The notes under the pieces: generated by a model | Told to the model about the DNA's origin: nothing | Databases searched by the model: none | Seen by the model: only the letters and a program-made list of their open reading frames with translations | In this document: positions 16,735-25,346 of the stretch, one piece after another | Position numbering within the stretch: position 1 is the stretch's first letter | How the letters are laid out: every line of letters starts with the position of its first letter | Origin: Clostridia bacterium | GTDB taxonomy: Bacteria > Bacillota > Clostridia > Oscillospirales > CAG-272 | DNA length: 44,589 nt | Direction: 5' to 3' | Assembly (NCBI GenBank): GCA_017412675.1 | Contig: JAFPWV010000152.1 | Location: 1-44,589 of the forward strand | Position numbers and translations under genes: made by a program

Positions 16735-17573
16735 TGGCATCGCTCCGCGAACTGCGCAAACGGCTTGACAGCGTCCGGATGACCGGCCAGATGGCGGGCG
16801 CGATGAAGACGGCGGCGGCAGCCGGATACGCCCGGTTCAACGCCGCGCTCGCCCGCTTCACGGCGTATGCGGAAGCCTGTGACGAAATGCGGGACCGCTT
16901 CGGCGACGCGCTCGGGGCGGCATATCCCGTCACGGATCCCGGGGCGCCGCCCTGTTTCATCGTGCTCGGCGCGGACCGGGGCCTCTCGGGCGGCTACAAC
17001 ATCAACCTGTACGATTACGCGGACGCGATCCTCGCCGAAGCGGGAGAATTCCGCCTCTTCGTCGCGGGACGGCACGCCGCCGCACATTTTCGCGAGCGCG
17101 GGATCGAGCCCGTCTCGGAATTCACCCTCGCCGACGCGATCCGGTACGAGGACGCCGGCCGGATCCTCGAAAAGGCGGTCAACATGCTCCGGACGGGGGA
17201 GATCTCCTCCGTCACGATCCTCTGGCAGCGGTTCGTCAACATGCTCACCCAGGTCCCGGACCGGTTCCCGCTGCTGCCGATGCAGCCGTCGGGGTCACAG
17301 ATCCGCGGCGGGGACGCGCTCTTTCTGCCGGACCGCGACACCGTGCTCTGCCAGGCGGCCGCGGCGTGCGTCGGAGCGGATTTCTACGCCCGCGTACTCG
17401 AAGCGGGGGCCGGGAGCCAGGCTGCGACGCTCGTGACCATGCGTGCGGCCTATGACAACGCCGAGACCTCGTCCGCAGAGCTTTCCGCCGACATCAGCCG
17501 CCTGCGCCAGAGCGAGGTGACGTCGAGCGTGATCGAAACGTCCGGCGGCAATCTGCGCGGCAGACCCGAATAA
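16734..17573 (+). CDS. atpG: ATP synthase F1 subunit gamma
   Basis: 279 residues, normal length. The N-terminal helix SLRELRKRLDSVRMTGQMA and the C-terminal helix around TMRAAYDNAETS form the coiled-coil rotor axle. The central Rossmann-like domain contains the conserved GADRGLSGGYN. ATG overlaps the stop of the fusion gene (TGATG), so the two are translationally coupled. The last segment is TSGGNLRGRPE, whereas many homologues end soon after EI.SGA.A; the difference is minor. Confidence 0.94.
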   Translation: MASLRELRKRLDSVRMTGQMAGAMKTAAAAGYARFNAALARFTAYAEACDEMRDRFGDALGAAYPVTDPGAPPCFIVLGADRGLSGGYNINLYDYADAILAEAGEFRLFVAGRHAAAHFRERGIEPVSEFTLADAIRYEDAGRILEKAVNMLRTGEISSVTILWQRFVNMLTQVPDRFPLLPMQPSGSQIRGGDALFLPDRDTVLCQAAAACVGADFYARVLEAGAGSQAATLVTMRAAYDNAETSSAELSADISRLRQSEVTSSVIETSGGNLRGRPE

Positions 17574-18995
<1,422 letters not shown>

Positions 18996-18996
18996 G

Positions 18997-19296
18997 ATGG
19001 CAGAGCTCCCCGTCACCCTCATCCTCTCCGCTCCCGACCGCGAACCCGTCTCCGTCCGCTGCGATTCCGTGCACCTGATCGCGTGCGACAGCCGGGACGG
19101 CAGGCATGCGGGCGGCAGCGTCGGCATCCGCAGGGGACATGTTCCCGCGCTCATCGCCGTCGCTCCCGGACCCGTGCGGGCGTTCGCCGAAGGACGCGAG
19201 ATCTTTTCCTCCGTCACGTCCGGCGGGCTCGCGTCGGTCGCGCACAACCGCGTCACGCTCATGACGGAGCGCTTTTCCGATACCCTACAACCATAA
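18997..19296 (+). CDS. atpC: Short ATP synthase subunit epsilon (C-terminal helices absent)
   Basis: 99 residues against 130-140 in most bacteria. What is present is the N-terminal beta-sandwich: a ligand-like GSVGIRRGHVPALIAVAPGPVRAF corresponds to G-x-x-G-x-x-x-G-H-x-P. The frame stops where the two C-terminal helices would begin, with no frameshift seen downstream. These helices inhibit ATP hydrolysis in many bacteria, so this enzyme should lack that brake. ATG lies one base after the atpD stop. Confidence 0.88.
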   Translation: MAELPVTLILSAPDREPVSVRCDSVHLIACDSRDGRHAGGSVGIRRGHVPALIAVAPGPVRAFAEGREIFSSVTSGGLASVAHNRVTLMTERFSDTLQP

Positions 19297-19314
19297 TCCC
19301 ACAAGGAGGAACCC

Positions 19315-20670
19315 ATGGCAGACGCAATCATCAAAGGGATGCACGGATGCAGCCGCGAGGACGAATACGTAGTTCCCGCCGATCCCCGGATCCGGGAGAA
19401 ACTGGAGTGGTTCCAGGATCAGAAGCTCGCGCTGATGATGCATTTCGGCATCTATTCGACGCTCGGGCTCTGCGAATCGTGGCCCCTCGTCGACGGGGAC
19501 GCCGAATGGAGCCGCAACGAGGTCGACTGGGAGAGCGATCCGGAAATCATCAAGGAGCAGTACCGGAATCTCAACAAGTGCTTCAATCCCGCCCGCATCC
19601 GTCCCGAGGTCTGGGCAGACGTTGCCGCGCGCAACGGCTTCCGCTATTTCATCTTCACGACGAAGCACCACGACGGATTCTGCCTCTTCGACTCCCGGTA
19701 CACCGACTACAAGACCACCTCGCCCGACTGCCCGTTCCATACGCACAAATACGCCGACGTCACCAAGGCCGTGTTCGACGCCTTCCGCGCGCGCGGGATC
19801 GCCATCGCCGCGTACTTCTCGAAGCCCGACTGGCACTGCCCGTGGTACTGGACCCCGGGGATGGACAAGCCGGTCGCCGCGGACCGCAACCCGACCTACA
19901 AGCCCGCCGAACACCCCGAGCTCTGGGAAAAGTTCGTCGAATTCACGCACAACCAGATGATGGAGCTTGTGCGGGACTACGGGCCGATCGACATCCTCTG
20001 GCTCGACGGCGGACAGGTGCGCCCGAGCAACGGCCAGGACATCCGCCTCTCCGAATTCGTGAAGAAGGCCCGCGAGATCAACCCGACCCTCCTCACGGCG
20101 GATCGCACCGTCGGCGGCGAGAACGAGAACTACATCACGCCAGAGCAGAGCGTCCCGGCCGGACCGATCCGGGTGCCGTGGGAGAGCTGCGTCACCGTCG
20201 GGTACGCCGTCTCCTACCGCTTCAATGAGCGCTACAAGACCTCCCGTCAGCTCGTGCATCTTCTGATCGACGTCGTCTGCCGCGGCGGCAACCTTGCTTT
20301 GAACATCGCGCCGCAGCCCGACGGGACCCTCCCCGCGGACGCCGTGAAATCGGTCGACGGCATGGGCGACTGGCTCCGCGAGAACGGCGAGGCGATCTAC
20401 GGCACGCGGCTGGCCGACCCGAACGAGGACGGGACCACCGCCTTCACGAAGAAGGGCGACGTGTATTACGCCCTCGTGCGCCTGCCGGAGGGAGAACGCC
20501 TCGGCGAGACGCTCACGATCCCGTGGCCGCATGAGGCGAACCGCCTGACACTTCTTTCGCTCGGCGGGGAACTCGCCTTCGAGCGCACGGACGCGGGCCT
20601 CGTCGTGAAGGTGCCCGAGATCCTCAGGGGACACAACCCCATCGCCCCGGTCATCCGGATCGAGAAGTGA
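19315..20670 (+). CDS. Alpha-L-fucosidase (GH29)
   Basis: 451 residues of a GH29 TIM barrel. It retains MMHFGIYSTLG, TTKHHDGFCLFDS (115-127) and the nucleophile Asp231 in DILWLDGGQ. A short beta-sandwich ends the protein. There is no signal peptide, so it should cut fucosyl oligosaccharides in the cytoplasm. AAGGAGG precedes ATG 19315. It begins only 18 bp after atpC and no promoter or terminator was seen between them, so it may be the last gene of the ATP synthase transcript. The terminator at 20696-20733 ends the unit. Confidence 0.93.
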   Translation: MADAIIKGMHGCSREDEYVVPADPRIREKLEWFQDQKLALMMHFGIYSTLGLCESWPLVDGDAEWSRNEVDWESDPEIIKEQYRNLNKCFNPARIRPEVWADVAARNGFRYFIFTTKHHDGFCLFDSRYTDYKTTSPDCPFHTHKYADVTKAVFDAFRARGIAIAAYFSKPDWHCPWYWTPGMDKPVAADRNPTYKPAEHPELWEKFVEFTHNQMMELVRDYGPIDILWLDGGQVRPSNGQDIRLSEFVKKAREINPTLLTADRTVGGENENYITPEQSVPAGPIRVPWESCVTVGYAVSYRFNERYKTSRQLVHLLIDVVCRGGNLALNIAPQPDGTLPADAVKSVDGMGDWLRENGEAIYGTRLADPNEDGTTAFTKKGDVYYALVRLPEGERLGETLTIPWPHEANRLTLLSLGGELAFERTDAGLVVKVPEILRGHNPIAPVIRIEK

Positions 20671-20695
20671 TCCGTCAAACCGCAGAAAACAACAG

Positions 20696-20733
20696 AACGC
20701 CTGCGATCCGCAATGGGAACCGCAGGCGTTTTT
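20696..20733. terminator. Bidirectional terminator after the fucosidase gene
   Basis: AACGCCTGCG (20696-20705) pairs with CGCAGGCGTT (20721-20730) and TTT follows. The left flank is AACAG/AAAACAACAG, so the minus strand also has a T-rich tail for the convergent desulfoferrodoxin gene. Confidence 0.9.
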
Positions 20734-20756
20734 CTGTTCACTTTGCCGGTCCGCGC

Positions 20757-21131
20757 TTACGCCTTCCACAGGCTGTGGAGGTTGCAGTAGGCGTAGACGG
20801 CTTCGACCTCGTCACCCTCGCAGAGCGCGAAGCAGACCTCGGGCTTGTCGCCGGGATTCAGGGCTTTGCGCTGGTTGCCGAATTTCGTCTGGAGCGATAC
20901 CCATTCGATGTAATGCTCTGGGAGCATCGGATGCGCGACGCTGCCGACGCGGACGGTCACGCAGTTGCCTTCTACTTCAAAAACAGGTACGTGCTTTTCG
21001 ACGGCGGCGTCCGTCGTGCCGGGGATGATCTGCTTCATCGGCTTGCCGCAGCACATCACGGGCACGCCGGTTTTCTTCACGACCGCGATGATCTGGCCGC
21101 AGGTCTCGCAGCGGTAAAACATCATTTCCAT
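20757..21131 (-). CDS. dfx: Desulfoferrodoxin (superoxide reductase, two-iron type)
   Basis: 124 residues, the full family length. The N-terminal desulforedoxin-like centre has Cys8, Cys11, Cys27 and Cys28. The C-terminal superoxide-reducing iron site has His47 (EKHVP), His67 and His73 (HPMLPEHYIEW), Cys116 and His119 (CNLHSLW). It reduces superoxide to hydrogen peroxide without making oxygen, a defence typical of strict anaerobes. ATG 21131 is chosen because AGGAGG lies 9 bases before it; upstream in-frame codons fall across the promoter. It is a single-gene unit. Confidence 0.95.
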   Translation of the reverse strand: MEMMFYRCETCGQIIAVVKKTGVPVMCCGKPMKQIIPGTTDAAVEKHVPVFEVEGNCVTVRVGSVAHPMLPEHYIEWVSLQTKFGNQRKALNPGDKPEVCFALCEGDEVEAVYAYCNLHSLWKA

Positions 21132-21214
21132 CGGTTTCGTCCTCCTTGGATGTTGGATGGTTCCGGATGCCGGACGGCGCGGAAGCGGATCCCCCGCGTT
21201 CCGGCTCCGTTTCC

Positions 21215-21243
21215 ATGATACCATGAATTTGCGTCGCTGTCAA
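21215..21243 (-). promoter_or_regulatory. Promoter of desulfoferrodoxin (minus strand)
   Basis: On the minus strand TTGACA (21238-21243), 17-bp spacer, TATCAT (21215-21220). No PerR- or Fur-type inverted repeat was noticed around it. Confidence 0.87.
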
Positions 21244-21281
21244 CCGGTTTTTGCCGATTTCTGAGGGTGTGGCGCGATTTG

Positions 21282-22511
21282 TCACGAGATCCGGTAGACC
21301 TTCATCTGTCCGGGCGCGAGCCAGTCGCCGCCGGTGATCTCGTCCTCTCCCTCGGCATAATGCGCGTCCCAGGAGGCGTCTTTGAGACGGACATACGTCC
21401 GGTCCCATGTGAACCGCTCGAAGACCGGGGCGTCCTTCGAGACGTGGAGCACGAAGAGACCGCTCTCCGTCCAGGAATTGTTGACCACGGCGACGTGGCG
21501 ACGGCCGTCCAGGTCGAAGAAGCCGACGACGGCGGGGAGCCCCTGTCCGCAGGTCACGTCGAGGAGCACGGGATCGGTCCTTCCTGCCTCGAAGAGCGGG
21601 TATTCGCCGTACGCCTTGACGGTGTGGTACGTCCCGCGGTGCTCTGCACGGAGGAAGAAGTCCCCGAACTGATGCAGGAAGTGGCGGTTGACGCGGGAGA
21701 GATGCGCGAAGGTCTCGGTCCGCTCGCCGAATTCGTCGATGGGCGGCAGGCGGTAATTCGACACGGGCGCGCGCTCATACACGAAGAACCACAGAATGCC
21801 CTTCATGCCGGACGCGACCGCGGTGTTGAGCTGCCAGCGCAGATCGTCCTCCGACGGGACGCGGTACCGGAAATGCCCGACGGAGAGCAGCGTCGTCCAC
21901 GGATCGATCCCCGCGGCCTCGGCGCCGGACGCGAACTTGTACAGATTCGTGAAATACTGGTGGACGCCCGCCTCCTCGGGATTCATCTGCGTGTAGCAGT
22001 CGTAGCAGAGGATCTTCAGCCCCGCCTCGGGGACGAACCGCCGCGCCCAGTCCTCGAAGGTCGGCGCCTTGAGGATCGTCTCCTCCTGACCCTTCCAGTA
22101 GGGGAGGAAATTGAGGTGGGGCGTGAGCTCCGGCGCGACCCTCTGCTGGACCCGGCAGGCACGGGCAGCCGCCGCGAACCGCTCGTCCGTGGTGGGCTCG
22201 TCGCCGACGTGGAAGCCGATCACCGCGGGATGGTGACCGAAGTCCTCGTACGCCGCGCGGAAGGCCGCCTCGCATCCCTCCTCCGTATCGCCGCCGGACC
22301 ACCACCGGGCGCGCGCGTCGCTGACGATGACCTTGAGACCTTCTTTTTCGCACGCGTCGAGGATCGCGAGCAGGGCCGCCTTGTCGCAGCTGTCGTAGAA
22401 TTCCGGGCTGATGGCGAACGTCATGCCGAGGTCCGCCCAGTCCTTCACCGCCTCCGGGCCGAGATCGCCCGTTCTGGTGTAGTTCCAGAAGCCGATGGGA
22501 AACCGATTCAT
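21282..22511 (-). CDS. TIM-barrel glycosidase-like protein of unassigned family
   Basis: 409 residues, no signal peptide. It looks like a (beta/alpha)8 barrel related to clan GH-A enzymes: Glu105 in VIGFHVGDEPT is placed like the acid/base after strand 4, and Glu246 in GILWFFVYERAP could be a second acidic residue. A C-terminal beta domain (from about 315) contains HVAVVNNSW. I cannot assign the GH family or substrate. AAGGAGG precedes ATG 22511. It lies 10 bp after the SGNH esterase gene and is the second gene of that unit, so it may act on the deacylated sugar. Confidence 0.7.
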   Translation of the reverse strand: MNRFPIGFWNYTRTGDLGPEAVKDWADLGMTFAISPEFYDSCDKAALLAILDACEKEGLKVIVSDARARWWSGGDTEEGCEAAFRAAYEDFGHHPAVIGFHVGDEPTTDERFAAAARACRVQQRVAPELTPHLNFLPYWKGQEETILKAPTFEDWARRFVPEAGLKILCYDCYTQMNPEEAGVHQYFTNLYKFASGAEAAGIDPWTTLLSVGHFRYRVPSEDDLRWQLNTAVASGMKGILWFFVYERAPVSNYRLPPIDEFGERTETFAHLSRVNRHFLHQFGDFFLRAEHRGTYHTVKAYGEYPLFEAGRTDPVLLDVTCGQGLPAVVGFFDLDGRRHVAVVNNSWTESGLFVLHVSKDAPVFERFTWDRTYVRLKDASWDAHYAEGEDEITGGDWLAPGQMKVYRIS

Positions 22512-22521
22512 GCTGTCCTCC

Positions 22522-23637
22522 TTATTCGATGCCGAGCGCGGCGCAGAGGGTCATCGCGTAGACCCGCGCCATGAAGTCGCTCGGATGGTTGATGTTGTTG
22601 CCGGTCGCGTGATAGTATTCCTTGCGCTGCAAGAGGTGCCGGTGCATCGAGGTCATCGGCGCGACCCCGACGTGCTCCTCTCCGGCGGCGAACGCCCAAA
22701 GCCCGTCCTCGTATTCGATCTGGTGCGCCCAGAAGCCCGCGGCGCGCCAATGCGGCAGGATCGAGGAGAGCAGGAGGATGTCGGTGCCGGGGGAATCCTT
22801 CTCTGCCGTCCCGACGATCTCTTTGGTGAGCGCCATGAATTCCTCCCGCGTGCGCCAGCCGTCGTTCATGCCGAACGCGAGAATCATCAGATCCGGCTGA
22901 TAGCGGACGGCACGCGCCCCGACGTTCTCGAGCCCCCACTTCGACTCCATTCCGCCGACGGCGGTGTTGACGTAGTGGAGCACGCGGCCCCCGGTCATCG
23001 TCACCTCGTCGAGCGGCCCGTAGGGGACCACGTCGATCGAAAGCGCGTATCCGTATTTCTCCGCGAGCGCCCGGGCCGTCATGACGGGGAAGGGCTCGGC
23101 ATGGGGCGGGACCCCGACGACGCCGGACGAGTTCGCCCCGGTCGTGATGCTGTCGCCGTAGAAGAGGATCGTCGCCTCCTCGCCGCGTCCGAGCTTCGAG
23201 AGGAACCGCGCGCATTTGTCCGTCTGCGGCGGCGGGATCGGACCGTCCCAGGGAGCCGCGTGGCGGTAGGTCACGTCGACCATGTAGCGGATCATCGTGT
23301 CCCCTTCGCCGAAGCCGAGGAAGGGGTGTCCCTCCTCCCGGCAGCCGAAGTCCGCGCCGTCCCGGTGTTCTGCCGGATAGAAGCGATCGAGCGGGATGAA
23401 CGGCATCCGCGAGCCCTCGGGCCGCACGAGCGCGCCGTTTCGGAGGAGCCAGTCCCGGCCCTCCTCGAATTCGGTCGTGAGATCCGCCGAGAAGACCCCG
23501 AGGATCTCGTCCATCGGAAAGGCGAGCTTGGCCTCCCGCTCATCCTCGCGGAACAGGACGGATTCGTGCGCGACGACGTTCCCCTTCCAGAGCGGGCGGA
23601 TGTATTCGCCGAGGGAATAGGTTCTTGAAACGTTCAT
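22522..23637 (-). CDS. SGNH/GDSL-type carbohydrate esterase
   Basis: 371 residues. A beta-rich N-terminal domain (1-150) precedes the SGNH hydrolase domain with block I FYGDSITTG (nucleophile Ser163), Gly and Asn blocks around GMNDGW, and a block V of NINHPSDF. The usual Asp-x-x-His is Asn-x-x-His here, which suggests a Ser-His dyad or an Asp from elsewhere; the NHPSD form is common in related clostridial proteins as far as I know. No signal peptide. Start ATG 23637 has GGAGG 6 bases upstream and is preferred to 23652. It probably removes acetyl or similar groups from imported sugars. Confidence 0.82.
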   Translation of the reverse strand: MNVSRTYSLGEYIRPLWKGNVVAHESVLFREDEREAKLAFPMDEILGVFSADLTTEFEEGRDWLLRNGALVRPEGSRMPFIPLDRFYPAEHRDGADFGCREEGHPFLGFGEGDTMIRYMVDVTYRHAAPWDGPIPPPQTDKCARFLSKLGRGEEATILFYGDSITTGANSSGVVGVPPHAEPFPVMTARALAEKYGYALSIDVVPYGPLDEVTMTGGRVLHYVNTAVGGMESKWGLENVGARAVRYQPDLMILAFGMNDGWRTREEFMALTKEIVGTAEKDSPGTDILLLSSILPHWRAAGFWAHQIEYEDGLWAFAAGEEHVGVAPMTSMHRHLLQRKEYYHATGNNINHPSDFMARVYAMTLCAALGIE

Positions 23638-23669
23638 GGCTGCCTCCTGCATCGGGATTCTCCGGTTTC

Positions 23670-23699
23670 ATTATAGCACCCCCGGCGGGAGGATGTCAA
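23670..23699 (-). promoter_or_regulatory. Promoter of the SGNH esterase-glycosidase operon (minus strand)
   Basis: On the minus strand TTGACA (23694-23699), 18-bp spacer, TATAAT (23670-23675), 32 bp before the start codon. Confidence 0.87.
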
Positions 23700-23721
23700 G
23701 CGGGCCGGGCGCGATATGCCG

Positions 23722-23756
23722 AAAAACCGCCGCGGATTCACAGGGACCGCCGCGGC
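23722..23756 (-). terminator. Terminator of the minus-strand membrane protein gene
   Basis: Minus-strand stem GCCGCGG (23750-23756) with CCGCGGC (23729-23735), loop of 14, then GG and five T. It lies 15 bp after the stop. Confidence 0.72.
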
Positions 23757-23770
23757 TTCTTCGACCGGTT

Positions 23771-25066
23771 TTAATTCCGGATGTACACCCCGCACCCGAA
23801 GGGCTGCAGCGCACGGGCGGTGACGCCGGATCCGTCTGCGTGCCATTTCGCCTCATAGCCGAGGCTCCGCTGCCGGAAGAACGACGCGAGATCGGCGCTG
23901 CTGTCGTGCGTGTCCGCGCTGCCGAAGCGCACCTCGACGCCGTCCAGGGACCGTAGAAAATCCGTGAACGCCGCGGCGAAGCGGATGTCGTCCGTCATCC
24001 CGTCCGGGAGCTCCGCCTCGCGCAGATCCTCCAGCCGGATCCGCAGACGCCGGAACGATTCCGCGAGCATCCGGTCGACGCAGCCCATCAGCTCCCGGTT
24101 GAAGTCCAGCGTCAGATCATACCGCTCGGGATCGGGGCGGAGGAGGGGCGTCGCGTCCCGATCGTCAAACGGCTCGGTGTGCAGCGCGACGATCCCCGCC
24201 TCATGCGCGTACCCGCCGCTGTCGAGGTTCACCGCGAGCGTCACGCTCTGCACGCGGAACAGATCCTCCGGCAGCTCGGCAAACGCCGCCTCCGCCCTCT
24301 CGATCTCGCCGGAGCGGTCGGAGAGGAACCGTTTGAGCGTTTTCATGGCGTCGGAGCGCGGAACGAGGGGGCCGAGGTCCTTTGCGAGCGTTTTCACCGC
24401 CTCCTGCCGCGCCTTCATGTCGCCGAGCGATTCGCGGAAGGATCGGTCGGACAGGCTCACCGGATAGGAATCCGCAAAGCGGCGCAGGACGTCGGCGAGC
24501 GCGCGGTTTTCATAGAGCTCCCGGAACAGGTCCGCGCGATACCGGATGACGGCGGGATCCTCCGTGTAGAGCGGGACGCCGTCCGTGTCCGATGGGGAGA
24601 GGGCCATCCCGAGCGCCGCGTCGTAAGCCTCGGCATAGCCCTCCGGCAGCGGCGCCCGGCAGGTGCCTTCGGGGAAGAGCAGACGCGGCCCGGTCTCCTC
24701 CCGCCGGTCTCTCTTCTCCGCCGCGGGGACAGCGGTCCGTTCCCGCTTCGGCTTGGTCTGGATATGGTACGGCGTCGTCTTCGATCCGTGCCTCCTGTCC
24801 CACAGCAGCCGCGCGATGTACAAAGTCCCGTACACGGAGATGACGGCGATGAAGAGGCAGATCAGGAACCACTTGACGAGCACGAGCGCGCCTTCGAGGT
24901 TGCGGGTCTTGACCACGCCCCAGCCGAGGATGACGGCGATGACGAGCAGGACGAACGGATAGGTGTCCTCTCTGCTCCGGATCTCCTTCGGATGCGCCGC
25001 CCGGGATTCGATCGCGCGGATCGCTTTTTGCAGCCGCTCTCTGATGGCCTGTCCGATGGGCTTCAT
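23771..25066 (-). CDS. Two-helix membrane protein of unknown function
   Basis: 431 residues. The first 35 residues are basic and amphipathic, followed by two membrane helices (about 36-53 and 58-85), a basic linker with KPKRERT, and a cytoplasmic, mainly helical region. The stretch around residues 178-205 (DPAVIRYRADLFRELYENRAL) recalls the lever region of MutS-like proteins, but no P-loop or ATPase motif follows, so this is only a weak hint. AGGAGG lies 8 bases before ATG 25066. It is a single-gene unit with its own promoter and terminator. I do not recognise a named family. Confidence 0.72.
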   Translation of the reverse strand: MKPIGQAIRERLQKAIRAIESRAAHPKEIRSREDTYPFVLLVIAVILGWGVVKTRNLEGALVLVKWFLICLFIAVISVYGTLYIARLLWDRRHGSKTTPYHIQTKPKRERTAVPAAEKRDRREETGPRLLFPEGTCRAPLPEGYAEAYDAALGMALSPSDTDGVPLYTEDPAVIRYRADLFRELYENRALADVLRRFADSYPVSLSDRSFRESLGDMKARQEAVKTLAKDLGPLVPRSDAMKTLKRFLSDRSGEIERAEAAFAELPEDLFRVQSVTLAVNLDSGGYAHEAGIVALHTEPFDDRDATPLLRPDPERYDLTLDFNRELMGCVDRMLAESFRRLRIRLEDLREAELPDGMTDDIRFAAAFTDFLRSLDGVEVRFGSADTHDSSADLASFFRQRSLGYEAKWHADGSGVTARALQPFGCGVYIRN

Positions 25067-25116
25067 GGTGCTTCCTCCTAAAGTTCACGGGAACGCGAAA
25101 CGTGCTATTTGGTCTC

Positions 25117-25145
25117 ATCATACCAGATTTCATTCGCTTTGTCAA
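25117..25145 (-). promoter_or_regulatory. Promoter of the two-helix membrane protein (minus strand)
   Basis: On the minus strand TTGACA (25140-25145), 17-bp spacer, TATGAT (25117-25122). Confidence 0.85.
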
Positions 25146-25267
25146 TAGGATTTTTGAATTTCACGGATCGGCGGGAATCCTCTTCCGGACGGATACTGGC
25201 GGCGCTGCACCACGGACGGAATATGCATGAATCCATAAAACTATTTTGTGAAACCCGCACGAATCCC

Positions 25268-25296
25268 TTGACAAAATGACGGGTATGGGCTATAAT
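25268..25296 (+). promoter_or_regulatory. Promoter of the anchored CBM protein
   Basis: TTGACA at 25268-25273, 17-bp spacer, TATAAT at 25291-25296. Perfect boxes with a leader of about 43 nt. The rest of 25146-25267 shows no gene. Confidence 0.92.
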
Positions 25297-25346
25297 GAAA
25301 TCAGCGATACACCATTCAAATATTATTATAGAAAGGAACCCTCTGT

